In this document: positions 55,162 to 64,000 of the stretch, piece by piece | Layout: each line of letters begins with the position of its first letter | Numbering within the stretch: the stretch's first letter is position 1 | Source of the DNA: Smittia aterrima | Lineage: Eukaryota; Arthropoda; Insecta; Diptera; Chironomidae | Reading direction: 5' to 3' | Length of the DNA: 64,000 nucleotides | Assembly (NCBI GenBank): GCA_033063855.1 | Contig: CP093830.1 | Location: 3,534,854 to 3,598,853 of the forward strand | The notes under the pieces: model-generated | Database searches by the model: none | Told to the model about the DNA's origin: nothing | Seen by the model: the letters and a program-made list of their open reading frames with translations, nothing else | Position numbers and translations under genes: made by a program

Positions 55162-58138
55162 TGTTAGCCCGCCGCCGTCAAATTGAAACAAAATCAATTG
55201 TGAAAGTATTTTAATGGACTTGCAATTTATGAAAATTGAAGCCCTTGCTTTACCTCCTCCCTCTTTTACTCTTTCGGTCTTGCCAACAAATCGTCGTGTT
55301 CGATAGACTGTGAAAGAATTCATATTGAACAGCGGAAAATAATTTTTTTGTTCACTTCGCCGCTCACTCGCTACCGTCAAGATGAAAAATGAATTTATTC
55401 ATTAATTGATCGGCCATTTCGGTCAGATCGTTACACAATCAATTAGGCATTGACGAAGTGCTAATACTGGCAATTACATCCATGAAAGCAAAGAGAAAAT
55501 ATCTTTTGAATTAACGCGACCGCGATCGAGTGAACTGCTGCCCGCAAAAATATCTCAAATCATATCTTTTAAATCGCTCATAAATCATTATGCAAATTAA
55601 TTAATAAAATCATTTTGCCTTTCTCTTAAGCAGCAACTGCGCTTCGCATTTCAGCTGGCAGTTAATTTGCCTAATAAATCTGACGCATGATTCTTACTTC
55701 ATAAATTTCTTTCTCGGTCAAGAAGTTTCCTCGTAAATGAAAATTCTTTTCTTTGGCTTCTACGTCGCATAGCGTCAATTCTTGGCACGGGTTTAATTAT
55801 AGTTGTTGCTCGCCCTCCTTCTTCTTTCCCACTTCTCCCTGAGGAGGAAATTTATTCTCGAAGTCATGTTTATGTTGTTTTTTAATTCACGAAAAAAAAA
55901 ACTGAGAATTTTATAAATGAAATCTAAACATGAAGACGCGGACTAAGGCAGGGACGCGAGCAGTTTTGGTGGAATGAAAAATCGGGAAAAGATTGAGCAA
56001 CGTATAATTAAACGAGACAAAGATAAAGCATTTCGATGTTTGCTTTGAAAAGCTTTGCATGTCCGATATCGTTCTTGATATGACAATTAAATTGCATGAT
56101 AGCTTCATTCTCGTGCAATGTTCGTCGACATCTGAGACTTGGGCGGTTTGCACAGTCACTTCTGTCGCTTGGTAGACTTCAATCTGATCAAATCAAGTGA
56201 AGGAAAAACGAGTCGCTAATGAAAATATTTCATAAATATTGCGTTAGTCAATAATAATAATAGCATCGTCTAATCCTCAGCTTGCGTTGAGAGATGACGC
56301 AGGGCTTCCGTCGCAAATAAATAAAGTTCAATTAAAAAGTAATTTTGGTCGTGCGCGGCAGCTACAAATCAACAACTTTGATTTTTGGGTTAATGAAAGT
56401 GTCAGAGGAGCTGAAAAAATTGAGATTAATCTCTCGACTCGCATAAATCATTTTCCGTGGACCACACTCATCCATCCCTGACCTACGAGACCTTTCACAA
56501 ATTCATTTTTAAAGCAAACTCGCGAGACACCGCGCCAGCGAGAAATTGTTCACTCGCGCGACATTTCGATCGATCGAAGGGAAATGGCTGTAAATTAATT
56601 ACATCTTGAAAGTTTCTTTTGACGACTTTCTGCGCCGTCATTGATCGTTGTCTCTCGTTGTTAGACGACTGAACTACTCAATTTATTAGAGACGATGCCT
56701 TTGGCCTGCCATCACTACTCCTTTCATGTCTACTTGTAATTTGCTGTTGAGGTTTAAGATTAATTCTTAATGACAGAAAGAAAATTAAAAAGTGATAGCC
56801 ACAAGTCTCACAAAACGAAGGAAATTATTAATCGAAGTCTCCATTTCATGTTCAAACAAACGTGACAAATCTAATGAATTTGTCCACACTGAAATCATCT
56901 AGTCGATGAAATCTTTGCAAAGACAAATGAGCTTTCAGATCGAGATTTTGTCTTTGCTGATTCAGCGAACGAGCATGTTGCATTGCAGCTCTCCTAAGAT
57001 AATCCATCCCACTAGACCGATTTAGAATTAAATTAAAGTTTCGTGACTCTCGAGAACGAGACGACGACGATCCAGCAAATCGTGTCACATTAACGGCGAA
57101 CATCTGATTTTGGTCGGAGAGGAGAGTAGAGGAGAAATTCTCATGCTGAAGCTGTGGTGACGGATAACAAACAGTCAGCGCTAATAAAGAGCGAAAGAAA
57201 TCTCCATGCACGTCTCGTGTCTCGCTTAGAGTGAAATTTATCGTGTGAAAAAAGAGAATTTTCCACAATTTTTTTTTTGTTTTGGGTTACCCCGTCGCTC
57301 CCTCGTCGTTAGAGGCAAGCGCATATAAAAAGAAGAGACGAAAATCCGTGGTTAAGTATGGAATGCTGCTGGTTAAATGATGTCGACAGTTGAGAGATTT
57401 TTTAACGATCAACACAATGTGTATTAGCAGTTGATCTTAGTCTGCTGCCAGAAACGCTTCGTGTTAATTATTAATTTGTTGAATCCAAAGCTCTTCAACT
57501 AATTTTGAGCGGCACTTGAAAGTCTGAACTTTATGTCATGCACTCTCCCGACAAACAGCGACAGCGGCACTCCTCGCTTATAATCTCCATCTACCGCTCT
57601 TGCTTCACGTTCACACACAATCTCGCCGCGGCTGCGAACACATATTTCTCCAAATCCAGAGCATAATTGGAAGCTGTAGTGTTAAGTGAAGCGATTATGC
57701 AAATATGCTTTAATAGCTCGAGCAACATAAATTATTTATGCACCAGATTTTCTCCTGCTTGCAAGCGATTGCGTTTGGAAAACTAAGCGAGTCATTAAAG
57801 TTTTACTTCGTAATTTCCTCTCAGCGCTATTCGCCTTCTTGCAAACAAATTGAGTGAGGTCAGAAAAATCAATTGAGAAATTCGCGATCTGAAATGATCT
57901 CTCACGGCCCGCGAAAAGTCTATAATTAAAACATGTTTCGAAGTGAACTACACTCATTATTAATTAACAATCAAACAGAAGTGGCTTGCGAAAACACAGA
58001 AATCCTGTGCGGATCGTTTACAACAAATTAAAAATATCACCGAGGAACTCTGAGTGAAATTATTGATTTATGCAATCGCTCACCGGTCCCGTTGTTGTTA
58101 TTTATTAAAATAAATCACTGAAATATATTTAATGACGA

Positions 58139-58156
58139 GCAAGCAAGCAAGCAAGC
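58139..58156 (+). repeat. GCAA tetranucleotide microsatellite
   Basis: Four tandem GCAA units in presumed intron. Confidence 0.7.
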
Positions 58157-61100
58157 TATTTCGGACGGGGTTGGTTTAATTCTCGTTTCACATTTGACAC
58201 CAAATTCCTCCGTCGCTTTAGAATTTCTCCGGAGCAGGCGGAAATTTCCACTTTTTAAATATTTATGCTTCTGACGAATTAATTCTTCCTTATTCCTCTT
58301 TCTCTCGAAACGAATCTTATAAAGCTCTTCTTAGTTAGGGATAACAAGACTTTCATTCGAGAGATAAGAGATATGTTCAAGAAGAGACGAAATTTGTAAA
58401 CTTTCTCCAGCAAAAAACATCGAATGGATGAATGGAGCGAATCCCTTGTCATTCAATAGAATTTTCCTTTTTTCTCGGAAGAACTTTTCAATTGAGATTT
58501 CATGCGCTGAATTGCGTGGGAGGAGACGATGGGGTGACGACTAACAATACGGCTTTGTGATTCTCATTATAAAGAATATTTCAACGTCTTTCCTCTTCGC
58601 GCTCGCTTTGAATGACTTAATAAAAAATGAAGTCAGTAAGAAATTGAATCTTCACTTTACGGAAGTTTCTTTGTGAAGTCCCTCAAAGGAGACGCTCGGT
58701 GAGGGTGAAGAGTTTAAAATGTTTGCGAGTCAATTTCCAAACTGTCTACGTACGTCGAGAGATTCTGGTTTCACCGATAATATTTCTTACATGAAATATT
58801 TAAACATTTTTATATCCTCTCGGCTTTTTGCCTTCGACAAAAATTTACATTCAAAGTGTAAAGCAGCAAATGTTTTATGTTGAGGAATATTTATAATCAA
58901 ACGAGCGAGTAGCGGCTAAATGGCTTTTTGCTTTGGTGCCAGGACGAGGCAAGCACATTGCACACAGGCTTTAATGCGCACATCGGATGCCTAGGAAACT
59001 CTGCCGCTCGAATGTGTATCGTTCATGTTGTTTACATTTTTTATGTCTACCATGACTTTATGTGTTTTCATTGAGGCAAAAAGACGAAACAATTTATCGT
59101 TTTCCGACTTATCACTAGTCATGTCGCTCGATTATCGATTAAAGTCTGAACTCGTCAATCTCAGATTGAGATGAAAATCACAACGACCACGATGACCGTC
59201 TTCAAGCTTCATCATGAAGTGATTGAACCTTTAAACCCTCAGTGACACTTCGATCAACTTTTCAATCACATCCGCTGTTGAACTTTAAGCAGCGCGTTAC
59301 CGACAGTTCCACGAAATCCATCAATTTCCATAATAAAACCTTCAATATTTTTGTCATCATACACTTTTATCGAAATTTCTGCTTCAGTCATGTTTTTATC
59401 GTTCGCGTTCGTCGCGAGAGCGCGCGGGGCCGTCGCAGGGGAGGGATTCGAGTTGTTTTATCCATAAAATCGATTTTATTTTTCAGTTTTTTTTCCTCCT
59501 CGTATGAGAAACACATTTTTCCAATTGATTTCAATTGAACGTCTCTCCCACTCACCTACACACGTTTGTTGCGAGGTTTTTTTTTATTATCAGCGACGCC
59601 GAACGAATTGTTTTTGTTGTTTTGTTTTCATGTTATTTCCTCGAAATAAAAAAGAGTTTTTTTTTTCAGGACGATAGGGCGACATGCATCGACATATATA
59701 AGGCAATCACCATAGACGTTTTAGTGTGAGGTCGTTTTCACGTGTGTTATGTGATAAACCTGCACATATGGCCAAACAGAATGATTTGTCGATCGTTCAC
59801 CATACACAGGTGATTAATTTATTATTAATACGCACATAATCGCGGTTCATATGGAAAGCGAGAATTTGTGGAGCAGACACGTCGACCAGGAATTCAATTC
59901 GATAAAGAAAAAACAGAGAACTTCCCGCAAATGGAAATCTAATGTAAAGCATTGAATGCTTATCAGCATTATTTGAGGCAACGACAGGTCGACTCGAAAG
60001 GGGAAAAAAGTTTGAAGCTCGAATGTCGTCACCCTTAAAGTTTTTCAGCCATCGACACCAGGGTCTTCTTCCCTCGTTTAATCGCTGACAAAGTTGTGAA
60101 CAACAAACTTTTTTTTTATTTCAACCAAGCCGTTGTCTTGTTGCCATCTTTTTCCTCGTCGTCATCGCATTCGAGAAAATCAATAAAAATAAAAGTTCTA
60201 AAGCAAAAGGCGTTGGTTCTCACGGACGACATTTGAAGCCGGCAAATTATACAGCAGGCCCCATAAATTATGGACTAAGCTGGAGAGAAATTAATGTCAC
60301 ACATGAGCTGGTCGGCTAAAAAGTTGGCCGTCGCTTTTCCAAAAAGCTCTATAAACCACACAGCGCGAGAAAGGGAGAGATAAGAGGAATTCACTAATTA
60401 GCATGGAGCATAACATTCATCAAGAGCTCTAACTACAAAGTAATTGAAGAGACAAAGGCCAAGAAAACTTTTGTGGCTTCTCGTATTTATCGTAGTCATG
60501 AAAATCAGTGACAATATTTTGGCCTCGAAGGTTAAAGCCGCGAAAAATTTCCCTGGAAAGTCAACGCGATAATGTCGGGTGATTACACCAGAAAAATATT
60601 TTTTCAAAGCTCTTGTGTACTCATAAATCACAAACCAGTGAAGTTGCCCATTAACTGAGAGGGTCTTTACGTTTATATTTAGTTCCGCCAGGTAATTTCA
60701 ATATTTTTCCGTTCTAAATTCTTTCAAATTCAAATTACAAAGCGTTTCAGTCAACACAAAAATGTGTTCAGATGCTTGAACATGAAGTAGCCAATTAGAA
60801 TTCGTCTTTAAACTTTAAATTCACGAAATTTATGATCGTCCCCGTATCGCTTAACAGCAGTCTCAAAAGTTGTCACAATGAGTTGTGACAATGCTTGGAG
60901 AACAATCGGAACTTTACCTCAAACAGATTGTATGACATTGAAGCTTAGCTTTGGGTAGATTCGAAGCGATTGTGAAACTTTATCACTGACTCAAAATTGA
61001 ATGAAGTCTCGGATTATGCATGGACAGGTTGTTGTATGTCTCTGCCGAGTGAATTGTTTGTCGAAATCTGAATTGAGCATTTAGTCTCGCCACGAGCTGA

Positions 61101-61637
61101 ACGAACGCTTCAAGCTTCACGATCTTAAATGAGCGAGATAAAAAGAAGTTTTTGCGGTGAATGCGCTTCGTTTCGTACGTGCCATGCCAGCAGCAAAATT
61201 ATTGATCGCCATTTAATTTATCAATTCCATACATCATCGCTTTAGCTTGTTTAAAGCTTCAGCTGCCAAGAAGCAAATGCAAGAGAAGTGAAAATCCCAC
61301 AAAATTGCTGATAATGCGCTGCAATTAAATGCACCGCAAAAACATCGACAAGACACGTTGACGTGAGCTGTAAACAGCTTCAATCTGTTAAATAAAATTA
61401 TTTCATGTCGCTTCAAGGTCTCTCTCCTCTCGGTCACTTGACAGCGAATCGGACAAAGTGTCGTTGTTACAAAAAGCTCCAATCAAAGAGACAGAGACAA
61501 GAACTGATGATCATTTACCAGCTAATTACGCTACTGGAACCACATGAGTGCAAACAGCAAACAACACACGAAATAACAACAGAAAAAAATTGGTTGAAAT
61601 TGTTAGCAGGAAACACGGTCGAGCGAGCACAATAAAA

Positions 61638-61910
61638 ATGTACATGAAAAGTAAAACATCAGAGCGAGAAGCAACAGAAGGCACACAATGGAAAGAACAA
61701 ATACAGAGCAAAGAGTTCTCGCGCCTCGTCAATGATAAACTCTTCTACGTCGCAAAATCTCTCGATGATTCACGTAAGGAGATCGTAGATGAGTTAATTG
61801 ATTATTCAACGATCGTTATCTCAACGGAACTCGAGCGAAAGATTTTTCTCCGGAAAGCAACAGGAAAGCTGACCGACGCTTACATTCAAAAGCCGGCTAC
61901 AGTTAATTAA
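61638..61910 (+). CDS. Hypothetical 90-residue open frame (uncertain)
   Basis: ATG-initiated frame of 90 codons (MYMKSKTSEREATEG...), charged and helix-like, with segments such as LFYVAKSLDDSRKEIVDELI and TELERKIFLRKATGKLTD, ending QKPATVN. The frame is open upstream to 61548 without an earlier ATG. Base composition is less AT-rich and more coding-like than its surroundings. It lies on the strand opposite couch potato, in its upstream region. I recognise no family, and no splice sites or poly(A) signal clearly belong to it; it could be chance. Confidence 0.3.
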   Translation: MYMKSKTSEREATEGTQWKEQIQSKEFSRLVNDKLFYVAKSLDDSRKEIVDELIDYSTIVISTELERKIFLRKATGKLTDAYIQKPATVN

Positions 61911-62299
61911 CATTTTTTCTGCTTCTCCGCTTTAATTGGCATCAACTAGCGAAGTGTCTGCGATGTGTGATGTGAATTATGATTTTCCTTTTTGCTTTTT
62001 CTCTCTCGCGCTTGAGTAATCTTCTGATGCGATGTGATAAGGTTTAGTTGCTGTCGCCGAGCCCTTATGCTTTGAACGTTCAGTGAATGGAAAGTTAATC
62101 GATATTCACGAAAATGAAAATAAAATAGAAATCGGAAACGACTTTAAAATAGACAAAACAATGGGACTAAAGCGCAATTGGGTGTGTGTAGTCGTTTCAT
62201 TGAGTCGCGAACGTCATGGGTCACCAGTTTTTATCCAATTTCCATCTGTAACCGAACCCATAATGGCAGCAGCAGCAATGAGAAGCGACAAACGCTTAC

Positions 62300-62410
62300 C
62301 GGGAAACAGAGAACACGAAATGTAAATGAATTTTCCGATCCGCATCGGAAACAAGGCGACAATATTGATTTGATCCGGCAGACCTCACCTCGAACGACGT
62401 CGTCAGCCAT
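62300..62410 (-). other. cpo: Candidate upstream first coding exon of couch potato
   Basis: Minus-strand ATG (62410-62408, context CATCGCATGG) opens 37 stop-free codons starting MADDVVRGEVCRIKSILSPC and runs into a strong donor (CCCG, then GTAAGC) in phase 0. That is the phase needed to join the RRM1 exon at 54434 (VRTLFVSGLP). The intron would be 7.9 kb, plausible for this gene. No homology is recognised in the peptide itself. Confidence 0.33.
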
Positions 62411-64000
62411 GCGATGAAAATTAAAAACTCGTCAACTCTTCAACAAAGTCATTCGTCCCGTTACGCAATCTCCCCATACGCAAGCTTTGAAAGATCGACA
62501 CCAGTTGCACCTTTGAAAACCATTCTACCAGCTCAACATTAATTTAAAATTCTCTTCTTTACCCGCAACTCGCAAAAGTTTTTGCTGTAAAAGTTGGTAA
62601 CAATAAAAGCGTAGAAACAGAGAAAGAGAGAGAGAGAGCTTCTCTGTTGATTAACCATGTGAAACGTTAACTCTTTCATTTTTGTGAGTACCTCGATTTC
62701 AGGACGGAAGAACGAGAATTGCGGAACAAAATAGTTTGTTTCAACTGAAAGAACTTCGAAGCATAAGTTTCGGAATTTTCTGTTCAGGGCAGTGAATGGC
62801 GAGACAGGAAAAGGGCAGAGAGTCTTCTTCCGATTTCCTGGAGTTTTGTTTTGATTTCTTCAATCGGAAAGTTTCCGCGAGAGCTGGCATTTGAGTGAGG
62901 GCTTAATTCGGTTCATGAGCTCATTACAAAAATGACTTTAAACCGTTTCCGATGAAATATTGAAGCTTTAAGATTAAATTTACTGTCGTCTCTCGCTTTA
63001 AAGAAACCACTTTCAATTTAAATTTCACTCAACTTCTTCCACAAAGCCAACCAGCGATTCAGTGATCAATCACAGGCGCACCAAGTACCTTGAAGTTTCA
63101 TTAAATCTCACTCTCGTTTATGATATTTTTTTTTGCCTCAACATGAAAGCTCTCGCCTCAGCTTTACCCTTCATGGCGTGATAATCTGATTCCCAGATTG
63201 GGTTGGAAACTTTCCGTTCGTTCCCGCTTAAATTAAATAATCCGATTACATGTTCAGCTGATGGATGTTAGAAAAAAATGACATCAACACAATTTAAAAA
63301 TCATTTAACGAGAAGTAACATTCCGAATTGAGTAAGCCACGGCGTCTCGTCTTAATTTCAAGGTTTTATATTTCGCATCGGTCCACCTACGTCTTCTGAT
63401 AAATTGGTTGCCGTTCTCGTGCTGCCGTTTAGAGACGACGAGGAAGAAGAAGAAATCATTCCAGATGCATGAAGTGAAACAAAAAAATATTTAACCAAGT
63501 CTTGTAATTTTCATTAAAATCACAGCGAAAAATTGAAATCTGAGGGAATTTCTCAGTCGATTTAATTACTCGGGATGTTCTTGCTTGTTTAGAGCCGAGC
63601 GGAGAAGAATTATTCTTATGTTGCCTTGTTTCGATTCTTTTATGTTCTACTCTAAGATTCTCATTCTTCCTCTTGTGTTCTGAGTCTTTTTTTTCTTCAG
63701 AGTTTTCGTGGCTTTAGAAATGGGCTTGGAATCCACAAGAAAGAGTCAGATTAGTAAGTGAAATGGCTTTGAGTTTATTGAACTTCTCTTTGTTGTTGTA
63801 AACTTGAATTTAACAAACAATTTTCGTTTGGGAATCTCACATCTCATGCTCTCTATCCGCTTCTAGCCATCGCAAATGGATACCAATGTCTTGGCAAAGC
63901 AAATTTGTTGCGCAACGTGAGAGAGAGTAAATTGTTTTGTTGTTGACTCGATGTGACCATAAAAGTAGCAAAGCATGTCGTCGCATCTATTTTTTTTTGC
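62411..64000. other. Right-edge stretch without a recognised gene
   Basis: 1.6 kb of AT-rich sequence with a GA microsatellite at 62625-62639 and homopolymer T runs. Nothing coding is supported. It may be further couch potato upstream sequence. Confidence 0.4.

Larger units (their letters stand above)
54435..62299. other. couch potato upstream intron(s), gene-poor
   Basis: Nearly 8 kb of AT-rich sequence with scattered microsatellites and no recognisable protein domain. It fits the very long 5' introns of couch potato in flies. A minus-strand frame at 56852-57268 and a plus-strand frame at 61638-61910 are the longest open frames. Confidence 0.45.

Noticed and set aside
56852..57268. 138-codon minus-strand frame upstream of couch potato RRM1
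   Set aside because: No recognisable domain, biased Ser/Arg/Asn content typical of chance frames here, and no phase-0 donor that would join the RRM1 exon.

Overview
The window is nuclear DNA from an insect, most likely a compact-genome fly of the lower Diptera; a chironomid-like midge is my guess. It is AT-rich and most introns are only 50-80 nt with GT/AG borders. The proteins match known fly gene families (carmine/AP-3 mu, Lkb1, gilgamesh, COG3, maf-S, couch potato), and some families are typical of flies (DUF1091, TsetseEP/DUF725, EcKinase). I saw no prokaryotic features, CRISPR arrays, rRNA, convincing tRNA genes or recognisable transposons.

Layout. 1-833 (+): 3' part of the AP-3 mu subunit. 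1141-2734 (-): LKB1/STK11 kinase. 2985-3652 (-): secreted DUF1091 (MD-2-like) protein. 3823-5048 (-): secreted leucine-rich-repeat protein. 6982-24502 (-): gilgamesh (casein kinase I gamma), a long gene with two alternative versions of one kinase-domain exon. Its 4.8-kb third coding intron, counted from its 3' side as 15711-20523, holds two complete genes: a cytosolic sulfotransferase (17400-18459, -) and a TsetseEP-like secreted glycoprotein (19461-20432, +). 26134-29067 (+): COG3, followed by a 76-bp duplicated segment. 30107-35076 (+): type II membrane dipeptidyl peptidase of the DPP4 family. 35326-36791 (-): EcKinase-family kinase. 37804-38438 (+): maf-S. 38645-40248 (+): coiled-coil DUF4515/BBOF1-like protein. 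40249-47086: gene-poor, with one probable exon at 45715-45852. 47087-54434 (-): couch potato (RRM protein), with most of its N-terminal/upstream territory at 54435-64000.

These genes do not form a pathway; they are separately transcribed. Several are tightly packed: convergent pairs share 3' ends (AP-3 mu/LKB1, DPP/EcKinase), EcKinase and maf-S are head to head, and maf-S and the BBOF1-like gene are only about 200 bp apart. LKB1 and gilgamesh both carry a C-terminal cysteine motif expected to be lipid-modified.

The most interesting signals are the gilgamesh mutually exclusive exon pair, the nested genes, and unresolved couch potato isoform ends: a probable alternative terminal exon open in two frames, a read-through tail and a candidate upstream first exon. 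Splice assignments were read by eye from GT/AG signals, phase agreement and family similarity recalled from knowledge. No alignment or search was run.
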